NCBI GenBank assembly: GCA_024222295.1
Contig: JAAEPF010000025.1
Span: forward strand, 186,001-250,000
Origin: Actinomycetes bacterium
GTDB lineage: Bacteria > Actinomycetota > Acidimicrobiia > Acidimicrobiales > Microtrichaceae
DNA: 64,000 nt
Direction: 5' to 3'
Shown: positions 42,815-52,432 of the stretch, piece after piece
How positions within the stretch are numbered: the stretch's first letter is position 1
Layout of the letters: each line of letters opens with the position of its first letter
Notes under the pieces: generated by a model
What the model saw: the letters and a program-made list of their open reading frames with translations, nothing else
Database searches by the model: none
What the model was told of the DNA's origin: nothing
Translations under genes and position numbers: made by a program

Positions 42815-44308
42815 CTAACCCTCCTGTGGGGCCTGCACGTCAGCCGGATCATCCAACCAGTCGGAGATCAGCCGCACGAGCGTGCGGACGCCGAAGCCGG
42901 TGCCACCCTTCGGGACCACTTCCCACGCCTCGTTGCCCATGCCGGGTCCGGCGATGTCGATGTGTGCCCACGGAATGCCCTCGCCCACGAACTTCTTCAG
43001 GAACAGCCCTGCGGTCAGCGTTCCACCGAAGCGGGTGCCGATGTTCTTCACGTCCGCGATGTCGGACTCGAGCTGCTTGGCATAGTCGTCGGGCAACGGC
43101 AGCGGCCACACCCGCTCCCCCGCCTCGTCGGCCGCTCGCGCGATCCGCTCGCTCAATTCGTCGTCGTTGGACATGAGGCCGGCGATGCGGTCGCCGAGTG
43201 CCACCAGGCAGGCGCCGGTGAGGGTGGCCAGGTCGATGATGGCCGCCGGCTCCTCCTCCGAGGCCAACGCCAGAGCATCACCGAGGATGAGACGGCCCTC
43301 GGCGTCAGTGTTGAGCACCTCGACCGTCGTGCCGTCGCGAGCGGTGTAGACGTCGCCGGGGCGCTGGGCATCGGGGCCGGTCATGTTGTCGGTCATCGGC
43401 GTGTACGACACGACCCGCACGGGCGCACCGACTGCCGGCAGTGCGCACATTGCGCCCAGCACCGCTGCCGCTCCACCCATGTCCATCTTCATGCCGATCA
43501 TGCCGTCCGGTGGCTTCAGGCTCAGCCCGCCCGAGTCGAACGTGATGCCCTTGCCGACCAGGGCGACGGTCTCGCCGCCCGCGGCGACCTCGTCGTCGGG
43601 TGTGTAGGTCAGCTTCACCAACCGGGCCGGATGCTCGGAGCCCTTGTTGACGGCAATGACGCCGCCGAGCCGTTCGTCCACGATGGCCGTCTCGTCGAGG
43701 ACCTCGACCTGGAGGCCGGCCGCCTCGGCGCGTTCCGCAGCGAGGCGGGCGAATCGCTCCGGGGTCAGGTCGCCACCGGGCAGGTTCACCATGTCCCGGG
43801 CGAAGCACACGCCGTCGGCAACCGCGACAGCCTTCGCGACCGCTGCCCGGACGCCTCGCAGGTCACCTTCGGTTGCGATCGTGAGTGTGCTGAGCGAGGG
43901 GCCCGCGTCGTCATCGGACTTCAGTTCGTCAAAGGAGTAGTTGGCAAGGATCGCACCCTCGGCCACCACCGCCGCCGCACGTTCCTCGTCGACCTCGAGG
44001 TCCACGTCGACGAGGTCCACCGCAGCCCTGCGGTGCTTCGAGACACCCCTAACGAACGCCGCAACGGCCGTCCGCAACTCACCCGCGCCCGCCTCGCCCG
44101 ATGGCCCCAGTCCGAGCACGACTCGGACCTTGTCGCCGTCGTTGAGCGTGAGCGTCGAGCCCGGCTTGCCGGTGAACCCGGCGCGCTCGGCCGCAGCCTT
44201 CTTGACCCCATCGATCTTGTTGAGGCGGTTGGAGAACGCGAACGTGGCCACCGCCGTCGCGCCGGCAGGCGCGCTGGTGGACACCTTCACCGCAAGCAGG
44301 TCTGTCAT
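42815..44308 (-). CDS. pepA: Leucyl aminopeptidase, M17 family
   Basis: 497 residues. The catalytic domain has VGKGITFDSGGLSLKP with metal-binding Lys and Asp, MKMDMGGAA, and NTDAEGRLILGDAL, the M17 signature. The N-terminal domain is a Rossmann-like regulatory half. Removes N-terminal residues from peptides, using two divalent metals. ATG 44308 is chosen because GGAGGT lies 7 nt upstream; the GTG three codons earlier lacks that spacing. Confidence 0.95.
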   Translation of the reverse strand: MTDLLAVKVSTSAPAGATAVATFAFSNRLNKIDGVKKAAAERAGFTGKPGSTLTLNDGDKVRVVLGLGPSGEAGAGELRTAVAAFVRGVSKHRRAAVDLVDVDLEVDEERAAAVVAEGAILANYSFDELKSDDDAGPSLSTLTIATEGDLRGVRAAVAKAVAVADGVCFARDMVNLPGGDLTPERFARLAAERAEAAGLQVEVLDETAIVDERLGGVIAVNKGSEHPARLVKLTYTPDDEVAAGGETVALVGKGITFDSGGLSLKPPDGMIGMKMDMGGAAAVLGAMCALPAVGAPVRVVSYTPMTDNMTGPDAQRPGDVYTARDGTTVEVLNTDAEGRLILGDALALASEEEPAAIIDLATLTGACLVALGDRIAGLMSNDDELSERIARAADEAGERVWPLPLPDDYAKQLESDIADVKNIGTRFGGTLTAGLFLKKFVGEGIPWAHIDIAGPGMGNEAWEVVPKGGTGFGVRTLVRLISDWLDDPADVQAPQEG

Positions 44309-44362
44309 GGTCGGCACCTCCGGTGCAGTCGGCTCAGGATGGTCAGTTGCCTGTCGTGCGGG

Positions 44363-44902
44363 TCAGTCGACTTCCTTGGCGGCCACCCAGCCGCCTTCCT
44401 GCCAGCGGGCCAGCACGAACATCAGATCGCTCAACCGGTTGAGGTAGCGGACGGCTTCGCTCCCCTCGACCCCGGCGGCCACAGCCGACCGCTCGGCTCG
44501 TCGCACAACAGTGCGGGCGAGGTCGAGGAACGCAGACACCTTCTCCTCGCCCGGCACCACGAACTCGCGCGGGGGCTCGTAGCGCGACTGGAACTGGTCG
44601 ATCAGCGGCTCGAGCCGGTCCACCATCCCGGCGGTGACCAGCGAGGTGCCGGCCTCGAGCTTGTGGCGATTGTCGGGGGCGGTCGCCAGGTCGGCCATCA
44701 GCACCCAGAGGTCCTTCTCGATGCCCACGAGCACGCCGTCGAGCTCGCCGCCGCGCTCCGCATGGGCCCTCGCCACCCCGATGGCGGCCTGTGCCTCGTC
44801 GACATCGCCGTAGGCGGCCGGGGCCGGATGGTTCTTCGCCACCCGGCCACCAAAGAGCAGCCCGGTCGTGCCGTCGTCTCCGGTGCGGGTGTAGATGTCC
44901 AT
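44363..44902 (-). CDS. Cob(I)yrinic acid a,c-diamide adenosyltransferase, PduO type
   Basis: 179 residues, helical bundle. YTRTGDDGTTGLLFGGR is the ATP-binding signature; VDEAQAAIGVARA follows, with RRAERSAVAA and YLNRLSDLMFVLARW near the C-terminus carrying the conserved Arg and cobalamin-facing residues. It adenosylates cobalamin to coenzyme B12. Divergent from metH, 114 bp away: both handle cobalamin, although MetH uses methylcobalamin and not the adenosyl form. Confidence 0.93.
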   Translation of the reverse strand: MDIYTRTGDDGTTGLLFGGRVAKNHPAPAAYGDVDEAQAAIGVARAHAERGGELDGVLVGIEKDLWVLMADLATAPDNRHKLEAGTSLVTAGMVDRLEPLIDQFQSRYEPPREFVVPGEEKVSAFLDLARTVVRRAERSAVAAGVEGSEAVRYLNRLSDLMFVLARWQEGGWVAAKEVD

Positions 44903-44912
44903 CTGGCGGCGC

Positions 44913-44918
44913 AGCCTA
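44913..44918 (-). promoter_or_regulatory. Putative -10 (TAGGCT) for leaderless adenosyltransferase gene
   Basis: TAGGCT ends 10 nt before ATG 44902; no ribosome binding site is seen. Confidence 0.4.
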
Positions 44919-45001
44919 CCGCCGCCAGCACCCATCTGATGGCCGCGCAAGAGCGGGCACGGCTGCGCAATTCCGACTGTGGGTGCCCGCGGCGGCGGCA
45001 G

Positions 45002-45007
45002 TACCGT
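45002..45007 (+). promoter_or_regulatory. Putative -10 (TACCGT) for near-leaderless metH
   Basis: TACCGT ends 9 nt before ATG 45017. Only about 100 bp separate this from the divergent adenosyltransferase promoter, and the gap is too short to hold a usual cobalamin riboswitch of about 200 nt. Confidence 0.5.
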
Positions 45008-45016
45008 TTGGGAACC

Positions 45017-48000
45017 ATGTCTTCTGAACTCCCCTCAGGCGCGCCCGGCTACCTGGACCTCGTCGCGCGCAAGGTCGTCGTGTTCGACGGCGCCGCCGGC
45101 ACCTGGCTCCAGGAGCAGGACCTGACCGCAGAGGACTACGGCGGCGAGGAGTTCGAGGGCTGCACCGACATCCTCGTCGACACCCGGCCCGACGTGATCG
45201 CCCAGATGCACCGCGAGTACCTCGAGGCCGGTGCCGATGTGGTCGAGACAGACTCGTTCGGATCGTTCGCAGTCCCGCTGGGCGAGTACGGCATCGCCGA
45301 GCGGGCGAGGGAGCTGTCGCGTAAGTCAGCCGAGGTGGCCCGGGCGGTGGCCGATGAGTTCTCCACTGTCGACCGCCCCCGCTTCGTAGCCGGCTCGATG
45401 GGCCCCGGCACCAAATTCGCATCACTCGGGCAGATCCCGTTCGACGAGCTGCGGGACATGTACGCCGACCAGGCGCTGGGCCTGCTCGAGGGCGGGGCCG
45501 ACCTGTTCATCATCGAAACGCAGTTCGACCTGCTCGGACTCAAGGCCGGCATCGCCGGGTGCCGTGCTGCCATGGCCGAACTGGGCCGCGAGATCCCGAT
45601 CCAGACACAGGTGACCATCGAGCTCACAGGCCAGATGCTCCCAGGCACCGAGATCGGTGCCGCCCTCGTGGCACTCGACGCCATGGCCCCCGACGTGATC
45701 GGCATCAACTGCGCCACCGGCCCCGAGGAGATGAGCGAGCACCTGCGCCACCTCTCCGCACACAGCCGGGTGCCGATTTCGTGCCTGCCGAACGCGGGGC
45801 TGCCGTCGGTGGTCGACGGCAAGATGCACTACGACCTCTCTGCGGAGGACTTCGTGGCCCACCACGTGCGCTTCGTGGAGGAGTACGGCATATCGATCGT
45901 GGGCGGGTGCTGTGGCACCACGCCCGAGTACATCCGCCAGCTCGCCGAGGCTGTCGGCGACCGCGAGCCGGCGCAGCGTGAGGCCGACTTCGAACACGGC
46001 GCCACCTCGATCTACTCCCCCGTCACGTTCCCGACCTCCACAGAAGGCGACAAGGCCGGGGCGACCAACCTCCTGATCATCGGCGAGCGGACGAACACCA
46101 ACGGGTCCAAGGCGTTCCGAGAGGCAATGATCGACGGGGACTGGGACACCTGCGTGCAGATGGCCAAGGACCAGGTGCGCGAGGGCTCTCACATCCTCGA
46201 CGTGTGCGTGGACTACGTGGGCCGAGACGGCACCGTCGACATGCACGAGATCGCCAGCCGGTTCGCCACGCAGTCCACTGTGCCGCTGGTGCTCGACTCC
46301 ACCGAACCCGAGGTCATGGAGGCCGGGCTGCGCTGGCTCGGCGGCAGGGCGATTCTCAACTCCGCCAACCTCGAGGACGGCGAGGCCGAGGGCTCCCGGC
46401 TCGACCGGGTCTTCAAGCTCGCCAAGGCCTACGGCGCTGCGGTCATCTGTCTGCTCATCGACGAGGAGGGCCAGGCCCGAGACGTCGAGTGGAAGATGCG
46501 GGTCGCACACCGCATCTACGACCTCGCCACCGGGCGCTACGGGATGGAGCCCGAGGACCTGATCTTCGACGCGCTCACCTTCCCGCTGTCCACCGGCGAC
46601 GACGACCTTCGCGGTGACGGCATGGCCACGATCGAGGCGATCCGGCGCATCCACTCCGAGTTGCCGGGCGTGCACACCACCCTCGGGGTGTCCAATGTGA
46701 GCTTCGGGCTCAAGCCCGCTGCACGCCATGTGCTCAACAGCGTGTTCCTGCACGAATGCACCCAGGTGGGGCTCGACTCGGCGATCGTGCACGCAGCCAA
46801 GATCGTGCCGCTCAACCGGATCCCGGAGGACCAAAAGAACGTGTGCCTCGACCTGATCTGGGACCGGCGCGGCACCGTGGGGGCACTGTCGGATGGCGAC
46901 GCCGACTACGACCCCCTTAAGACCCTGCTGGCCCTGTTCGAAGACGTCACCGTCGACGACGGACCTGCCGAGGACCGCTCCGACTGGCCGGTCGAGAAGC
47001 GGCTCAGCCAGCGGATCATCGACGGCGACCGCAACGGCCTCACCGACGACCTCGACGAGGCGCTTGCCGACGGCATGGCGCCGCTGCACATCATCAACGA
47101 GGTGCTGCTGTCGGGCATGAAGGTGGTCGGGGAACTGTTCGGCGCCGGCGAGATGCAGCTGCCGTTTGTTCTCCAGTCCGCCGAGACCATGAAGACGGCC
47201 GTTGCACACCTCGAGCCGCTGATGGAGGTAGACGACGACACCGGCGGCAAGGGCCGCATCGTGCTCGCGACCGTGAAAGGTGATGTGCACGACATCGGCA
47301 AGAACCTGGTCGACATCATCCTGTCGAACAACGGCTACGAGGTCCACAACCTCGGCATCAAGATCTCGATCACCGAGATGATCGACAAGGCCCTCGAGGT
47401 GAAGGCCGACGCGATCGGCATGTCGGGCCTGCTCGTGAAATCGACGCTCATCATGCGCGAGAACCTCGAGGAGCTGAACTCCCGCGAACTCGAGCACATC
47501 CCGGTGCTGCTCGGCGGCGCCGCGCTCACCCGCACGTACGTGGAGCGTGACCTGCGCGAGGTCTACGAGGGCCGCGTGTTCTACGGCAGGGATGCCTTCG
47601 AGGGCCTGGCTGTGATGGACCGCCTCGGCGAGATCAAGCGCACCGGCGAGGACGACCCCGGCTTCGGCCGCGACCCAGGGGGCCGTGACATCCCCCGCCG
47701 TTCCGAGGTCGACGACTCCGACGTGGAGCTGCCGGCCCGCTCTCCCGAGGCGGCCACCGACAACCCGGTGTTCGTACCGCCCTTCACCGGCTCCAAGGTC
47801 GTCAAGGGCATCCCGATCGACGACATAGCCGAGTGGATCAACGAGACCGCGTTGTTCCGCAACCAGTGGCAGTTCCGCCCCGAGAAGCTCGCCGACGGCT
47901 CCACCGAGACCGACGACCATTTCAAGGAGAGGCTGCGCCCGCTGCTGCGCGAACAGCTCGCCGGCGCCAAGGCCGAGGGCCTGCTCGTACCCCAGGTGGT

Positions 48001-48616
48001 CTACGGGTTCTTCCCCGCCAACTCCGATGGCAACGACCTGGTGATCTGGACCGACGAGAGTCGGACCAAGGAGGCGGCACGGTTCTCCTACCCCCGCCAG
48101 CGCAAGGACCCGTTCCTCTGCATCGCCGACTTCTTCCGCCCCGCGAAGGGCGCAGATGGTGACGGCGAACTCGACTACGCGGCATTCCACATCGTGACGA
48201 TGGGCGAAGCGGTTTCGCAGCGTTGCGCGGAGCTGTTCGCCGCCGACAAGTACCAGGACTATCTGATGCTCCACGGCCTCGGCGTCGAGATGGCCGAGGC
48301 ACTCGCCGAGCTGTGGCACCGCCGCATCCGCGAGGAATGGGGCTTCGTCGATGAGGACCCCGACGGTTCGAGCACATCACCCAGCCGCGAGGCGCTGATC
48401 GGACTCTTCCGCCAGAAGTACCGCGGGGGCCGCTACTCCTGGGGCTATCCGGCCTGCCCGGATCTCGAGGACAACATGACGGTCGCCGAACTGCTCGATG
48501 CATCACGCATCGGCGTCGAGGTCTCCGAGGAGACGGGGTTCCAGTACCAGCCCGAGCAGACCACCTCGGCGCTGATCTGTCACCACCCCCGCGCCAAGTA
48601 CTTCGTCGCCCGCTGA
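45017..48616 (+). CDS. metH: Cobalamin-dependent methionine synthase
   Basis: 1199 residues. Order: homocysteine-binding barrel (residues 1-330, zinc Cys motif GGCCGTT near 296), pterin-binding barrel (residues 355-620, LLIIGERTNTNGSKAFREA), cap and B12 domain (residues 660-890, GDVHDIGKNLVDIIL near 754 with the lower-ligand His), and AdoMet activation domain (residues about 910-1199, RYSWGYPACPDLEDN). It methylates homocysteine from methyltetrahydrofolate. Length equals typical full MetH. The frame is open for over 3 kb upstream, but that part reads as antisense to other genes. GGGAA lies close to the ATG. Confidence 0.97.
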   Translation: MSSELPSGAPGYLDLVARKVVVFDGAAGTWLQEQDLTAEDYGGEEFEGCTDILVDTRPDVIAQMHREYLEAGADVVETDSFGSFAVPLGEYGIAERARELSRKSAEVARAVADEFSTVDRPRFVAGSMGPGTKFASLGQIPFDELRDMYADQALGLLEGGADLFIIETQFDLLGLKAGIAGCRAAMAELGREIPIQTQVTIELTGQMLPGTEIGAALVALDAMAPDVIGINCATGPEEMSEHLRHLSAHSRVPISCLPNAGLPSVVDGKMHYDLSAEDFVAHHVRFVEEYGISIVGGCCGTTPEYIRQLAEAVGDREPAQREADFEHGATSIYSPVTFPTSTEGDKAGATNLLIIGERTNTNGSKAFREAMIDGDWDTCVQMAKDQVREGSHILDVCVDYVGRDGTVDMHEIASRFATQSTVPLVLDSTEPEVMEAGLRWLGGRAILNSANLEDGEAEGSRLDRVFKLAKAYGAAVICLLIDEEGQARDVEWKMRVAHRIYDLATGRYGMEPEDLIFDALTFPLSTGDDDLRGDGMATIEAIRRIHSELPGVHTTLGVSNVSFGLKPAARHVLNSVFLHECTQVGLDSAIVHAAKIVPLNRIPEDQKNVCLDLIWDRRGTVGALSDGDADYDPLKTLLALFEDVTVDDGPAEDRSDWPVEKRLSQRIIDGDRNGLTDDLDEALADGMAPLHIINEVLLSGMKVVGELFGAGEMQLPFVLQSAETMKTAVAHLEPLMEVDDDTGGKGRIVLATVKGDVHDIGKNLVDIILSNNGYEVHNLGIKISITEMIDKALEVKADAIGMSGLLVKSTLIMRENLEELNSRELEHIPVLLGGAALTRTYVERDLREVYEGRVFYGRDAFEGLAVMDRLGEIKRTGEDDPGFGRDPGGRDIPRRSEVDDSDVELPARSPEAATDNPVFVPPFTGSKVVKGIPIDDIAEWINETALFRNQWQFRPEKLADGSTETDDHFKERLRPLLREQLAGAKAEGLLVPQVVYGFFPANSDGNDLVIWTDESRTKEAARFSYPRQRKDPFLCIADFFRPAKGADGDGELDYAAFHIVTMGEAVSQRCAELFAADKYQDYLMLHGLGVEMAEALAELWHRRIREEWGFVDEDPDGSSTSPSREALIGLFRQKYRGGRYSWGYPACPDLEDNMTVAELLDASRIGVEVSEETGFQYQPEQTTSALICHHPRAKYFVAR

Positions 48617-48653
48617 GCACTCGCTCTGTCGATGGCCACTAGTTCTGTGGGGG

Positions 48654-48678
48654 CTGGATCAGGCCCTGCGTGATCCAG
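48654..48678. terminator. Hairpin after metH
   Basis: CTGGATCA and TGATCCAG form a perfect 8-bp stem with a 9-nt loop, 38 bp after the metH stop and 40 bp before the convergent lipoprotein gene stop. No T tract. Confidence 0.4.
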
Positions 48679-48717
48679 CACCAACGAAACCCACGACGAG
48701 GGCCACCACTGGGGCGG

Positions 48718-49659
48718 CTACTTGGGGATTCGGAAGATGCGCAGAGCGGGCCAGAGGCCCGGGGACGTGCTGGCATCGTCGTACAGGCTGCCGCCGATGG
48801 AGTGCGTGTCGTTGATCGCCCGCCACATGTTCACGATGTCCTGATCGGACAGGTACGCGGCCTCGCCGCCGATCGGGTGCACGGGAAGCCACGGCACGCC
48901 GGTGAGCCGGCGCAGCATCTCGATGTTGCGCACGTTGTAGGCGTAGGCGTCACGCAGGCCGGACCCGGGGGTGCGGTAGCTCCAGTAGTTCTGCGGCATC
49001 CACACGTCGAAGTACGGGGCCAGTTCCCGGTAGGGGAAGTTGGGCCACCACGTGGCGTTGAGTTCCTCCCACACCACCGGCGCGACCGGAATGGCTGCCA
49101 GTGGCAGGCCGGGATGCTGGGCGCGCAGCCGCTGCACCTGTGAGATCAGAATCGCATTGCGGGCCGCCTCGTCCACGTTGCGGCGCGACTCGATGTCGAT
49201 CCCGAATCCGTCGAAGCCCATCGCGATGGCGGCATTCATGCGGCGCATGTCGAGGCCGTCGTCGACGTGCTCCGGCAGGTACCAACCGACCACCCGCATG
49301 CCCTTGGCGCGGGCCCGCGAGATGATCCGGGCAAGCAGGTCGCGGTCGAGCACATCGTCGGGGTGACGGTAGGTGGCTGTCTGGATGTAGAGGGTCTGCA
49401 CCCCGGCGTTCGCCAAGCGGTCCACATCGGACAGGTCGAGCTTCTGCCTGCCGCTGGTGAACGTGGGCGACCAGTCCCACACGTCCCACCAGGCACCGAG
49501 CCCCATGAACACGGTCGCCCGCACGATGTTGGGCCCCTGACCCGCAGCGAACTGCTCGGGGCGGAACGTGCCGGGGGGCATCGGGATGCACGCAACGGCG
49601 AACGCACCGACCATGAGCGCAACAGCCGCCAGGGTCCGATGCCTCTTGGTCTCACTCAT
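48718..49659 (-). CDS. Lipoprotein with TIM-barrel glycosidase-like domain
   Basis: 313 residues. Lipobox in ALMVGAFAVAC with Cys at about residue 24, so it is exported and anchored. The rest follows a TIM-barrel order of strand and helix: LYIQTATYRHPDD, MRVVGWYLPEH, MGFDGFGIDIESRRN (possible catalytic Asp/Glu on a strand end), PFFDVWMPQNYWSY, and VPWLPVHPIGG. No family is assigned with certainty; resembles glycoside-hydrolase-like proteins of unknown substrate. TAGCCT lies 8 nt before the ATG. Confidence 0.75.
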   Translation of the reverse strand: MSETKRHRTLAAVALMVGAFAVACIPMPPGTFRPEQFAAGQGPNIVRATVFMGLGAWWDVWDWSPTFTSGRQKLDLSDVDRLANAGVQTLYIQTATYRHPDDVLDRDLLARIISRARAKGMRVVGWYLPEHVDDGLDMRRMNAAIAMGFDGFGIDIESRRNVDEAARNAILISQVQRLRAQHPGLPLAAIPVAPVVWEELNATWWPNFPYRELAPYFDVWMPQNYWSYRTPGSGLRDAYAYNVRNIEMLRRLTGVPWLPVHPIGGEAAYLSDQDIVNMWRAINDTHSIGGSLYDDASTSPGLWPALRIFRIPK

Positions 49660-49667
49660 ATGACAAC

Positions 49668-49673
49668 AGGCTA
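49668..49673 (-). promoter_or_regulatory. Putative -10 (TAGCCT) for leaderless lipoprotein gene
   Basis: TAGCCT ends 8 nt before ATG 49659. Confidence 0.5.
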
Positions 49674-49741
49674 GGAGTGCACCAGCACACTGAACAGCCA
49701 GCTTTCAGATTCTCGTCCTGGCGGAACAGCTCGCTTGATCG

Positions 49742-51286
49742 TCAGGCAGCGCCACGTCGGGACAACACCGCCGGAACCGTCCTCAGCACGATGCCGAGGT
49801 CGGTCAACATCGACCAGTTGTCGATATAGAACAGGTCGAGGCGCTGGTACTCGTCGAATCCGGTTTCGCTGCGGCCGCTGACCTGCCACATTCCTGTCAT
49901 CCCAGGCCTCACCCTGAGTCGAGTGCCGAGATCGTTGTCCCAATGCTGGGTCTCGTTGGGAAGCGCCGGGCGCGGACCGACAATGCTCATTTCGCCTCGC
50001 AGGACGTTCCACAGCTGGGGTATTTCGTCGATGCTCGTGCGCCGCAACAGTTTGCCCATGCGTGTGATCCGGGGATCCTCGGCGATCTTGAATAGCGGAC
50101 CGCTGGCCTCGTTGCGGTCCTGCAACTCGATGAGCTGGTCTTCTGCTTCATCGACCATGGTGCGCAGCTTGAGGATCTCGAAGCGCTTGCCGCGCCACCC
50201 GACCCGTTCCTGGCGGAACAGCACGGGGCCGGGGCTGTCGAGCTTCACGGAAATCGCCGCAACAAGAAGCACCGGACACAGCAGGATAAATGAGAACCCG
50301 GCGATCACGATGTCGAAGAGCCTCTTGGCCGCCGCTCGCCAACCACCCCGGTGGCCGGCGTCGATGAACAGCATTGGGAACCGACCGAGTGCGTGCACCG
50401 AGACCCGGTCGTTGGCCACGCCGGTGAGTGCCGAGGTCATCTCGATCTCGATACCGCGATCTAGGAAGGAGCGGAGCATTGATGCCGGAGCAGCGGAGTC
50501 GAGGGATGTAGCGGCCATCACGACGATTGATGCACCCAGGTTCTGGGCCGCGGCAGCCGGAGATGTGGAGTGAACCACGGGAAGGCCCATGAGCTCCGGC
50601 TCTGTAGGCTCCTCGGTCGAGATGAACGCGACCACCTGGCGGCCGAGCACAGGGTTCTTGAGCACCCCCGCCAGATCCAACGCCTCAGAGTTGGTTCCGA
50701 GGATCACGACCGGCTTCATGCCACGTCCGGCGCGGCGCCTGCGCCGCGTCACCATACGGATCAGTTGGCGCTCTACGAGCATGGCGGGCACCAGCACGAC
50801 CACCAAACCCAACACAACTCCACGGGGCACCGGCAACTCCACCGGCCACCCCATCAGGATGAAGCCGACAGCGCCAAGGCCAACAGCGGTCACCACCGGG
50901 CGAACGTCGGAGATCAACCGGACGTCGTCGCGCTTGCGGTAGAACCCCTGCCAGTTGAACACGAAAAGCCACATCGGCAGCGAAACAACACCGAACAACA
51001 TGTATGTCCGGAGGTCGCCCACAGAGCCGCCCCAGTTGGAGATCCACACCCCGACACCGACGGCGACGGAGGCCATGACCAGGATCGCGTCCAGCAGCAT
51101 GAATGCGGCCCGGGCTGAGGCGGCGCGGCCACACAGCAGGCACCAGCGACGACGGGCGGAGTCACTCGCTCGCCGACGCTCTCCACTCGGTGAAGACTCC
51201 GCATCGTGCCGCCTACGCTCCAAGGGCGCCGTGGGGATAGCACGAGATGGGTTGTCACTTGTCCTGACTCGTGTATCAGTTTCCAC
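49742..51286 (-). CDS. Undecaprenyl-phosphate sugar-1-phosphate transferase (exopolysaccharide initiator)
   Basis: About 514 residues. N-terminal part has four to five membrane helices (LLDAILVMASVAVGVGVWIS, FGVVSLPMWLFVF), a Rossmann-like CoA-binding-type domain (VVILGTNSEALDLAGVL), then the bacterial sugar transferase domain with KRLFDIVIAGFSFILL, ILKLRTMVDEAEDQ and SIDEIPQLWNVLRGEMSIVG. It transfers a sugar-1-phosphate from a nucleotide sugar to polyprenyl phosphate, starting glycan assembly. Start is uncertain: GTG 51286 has GGTAGG 4 nt upstream; ATGs at 51397 and 51424 would add up to 46 residues. Confidence 0.9.
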   Translation of the reverse strand: METDTRVRTSDNPSRAIPTAPLERRRHDAESSPSGERRRASDSARRRWCLLCGRAASARAAFMLLDAILVMASVAVGVGVWISNWGGSVGDLRTYMLFGVVSLPMWLFVFNWQGFYRKRDDVRLISDVRPVVTAVGLGAVGFILMGWPVELPVPRGVVLGLVVVLVPAMLVERQLIRMVTRRRRRAGRGMKPVVILGTNSEALDLAGVLKNPVLGRQVVAFISTEEPTEPELMGLPVVHSTSPAAAAQNLGASIVVMAATSLDSAAPASMLRSFLDRGIEIEMTSALTGVANDRVSVHALGRFPMLFIDAGHRGGWRAAAKRLFDIVIAGFSFILLCPVLLVAAISVKLDSPGPVLFRQERVGWRGKRFEILKLRTMVDEAEDQLIELQDRNEASGPLFKIAEDPRITRMGKLLRRTSIDEIPQLWNVLRGEMSIVGPRPALPNETQHWDNDLGTRLRVRPGMTGMWQVSGRSETGFDEYQRLDLFYIDNWSMLTDLGIVLRTVPAVLSRRGAA

Positions 51287-51513
51287 GTCGCCTACCTGAT
51301 TCAGTGAAGTACTGAACTTAGCCGAGGCTGAACCAGATTCGCACTCTGGCGTCCTTGCGGTGCTCACAAATTCGGGAGGAGTCGATGCCGTCGCCATACT
51401 GATTTTGATGGTACGCAGAGCCATGACATACCCAACTGAGTAGATCCCCCAGCCCGATCGTCCCGCCTGCCGTCCAGTCGCCCCAGCCCTGGAATTCGAA
51501 CCCTGCCGGACGC

Positions 51514-52428
51514 TCAGCCGCGCGCGGTCGGCAAGTGCTGCACGAGGCCGAGCACCGATGCGAAGAGGTCCCCGTGTGCGGCCACTCGAGCGAGTACGTC
51601 CGGTGCCTCGAATACCAGTGGCTCGGCACCATTGGCTCCCGCCGCCACCTCGTTCCAACGGAGCGGGGTGGAGACGGTCGGCTGCGGCTTTGCGCGCAGT
51701 GAGTACACGCAGACCGTGGTCTTGTGGAACGCGTTCTGTGACCAGTCGACGAAGACCTTGCCCGGCCGCTGGTCCTTTGCCATGTCCGTGGTGACTCCCC
51801 GGGGGTGGCGCTGCTCCAGCAGGGCACCGACCGCGTGCGCGAAGTCCGCGCAGTGGTCGTGTGAATGGGCATCCTCGCCCGTCGAGTTGAGCGGCACGTA
51901 GACCTGCATGCCCTTGGATCCGGAGGTCTTGGCAAAGCAGTCGAGGTCTGCCGCGGCAAGTATCGAGCGGATCTCCAACGCGAGTTCCGCACACTGCGGA
52001 ATTCCGGTGCGCGGACCCGGGTCGAGGTCGAACACACATGCCCTCGGATTCGCCTGGTCGTCGGCAAGGGCCATGGGCGTGTGCAACTCGAGTGCCGCGA
52101 GGTTCGCGGTCCACACGAGTGCCGCCGGCTCGTCGAGGCGGCAGTAGTTGACCTCACCGCGGCTGCGGCCCGGTCCGACGGCCGTCTCCACCCAGTCGGG
52201 TCGGTGCTTCGGACAGTTCTTCTCGAAGAAGCTCTGGCCCTCCACCCCATCGGGCCAACGACGCAGGGTCACGCAACGCCCGGAGGTGTGGGCCACCATC
52301 GCTTCGCTGATGCGCGCGTAGTAGTCGATCACCTCCGCCTTGGTGAACCCGGTGAACGGATACAGCACTTTGTCGAGGTTCGACAGCTTCAGCTGCCGCT
52401 GCCCGACCCGAACCTCGGTGTCAGCCAC
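51514..52428 (-). CDS. LigD-type DNA repair polymerase domain protein (end joining)
   Basis: 304 residues. The fold is the archaeo-eukaryotic primase of LigD: LSNLDKVLYPFTGFTKAEVI at the N-terminus, VFDLDPGPRTG with metal-binding D-x-D, SGSKGMQVYVPL, and DWSQNAFHKTTV. No ligase or phosphoesterase domain is attached, so it is a stand-alone LigPol. GTG 52428 lies 4 bp after the Ku stop. The frame is open further upstream, but that part is Ku antisense and unlike the family. Fills and primes DNA ends for joining with Ku. Confidence 0.92.
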   Translation of the reverse strand: MADTEVRVGQRQLKLSNLDKVLYPFTGFTKAEVIDYYARISEAMVAHTSGRCVTLRRWPDGVEGQSFFEKNCPKHRPDWVETAVGPGRSRGEVNYCRLDEPAALVWTANLAALELHTPMALADDQANPRACVFDLDPGPRTGIPQCAELALEIRSILAAADLDCFAKTSGSKGMQVYVPLNSTGEDAHSHDHCADFAHAVGALLEQRHPRGVTTDMAKDQRPGKVFVDWSQNAFHKTTVCVYSLRAKPQPTVSTPLRWNEVAAGANGAEPLVFEAPDVLARVAAHGDLFASVLGLVQHLPTARG

Positions 52429-52432
52429 CTGA

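Noticed and set aside
41756-45016. A very long upstream extension of the metH frame (about 1087 codons)
   Set aside because: It runs antisense to the acyltransferase, aminopeptidase and adenosyltransferase genes, has a high-GC shadow-frame composition (Arg, Gly, His rich), and MetH homology begins only at ATG 45017.
44903-45016. A possible cobalamin riboswitch before metH
   Set aside because: The gap is only 114 bp and shared with a divergent promoter, and the usual B12-box pattern is not visible.
45422-48319. A 965-codon open frame antisense to metH
   Set aside because: It is rich in His, Val, Leu and Asp in the pattern produced by reading the opposite strand of a high-GC gene; no motif is present.
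51430-51500. A GGTTCGAATTCC-like T-loop on the minus strand downstream of the LigPol gene
   Set aside because: The arms needed for a tRNA T-stem, anticodon stem and acceptor do not pair, and the rest would lie inside coding sequence.
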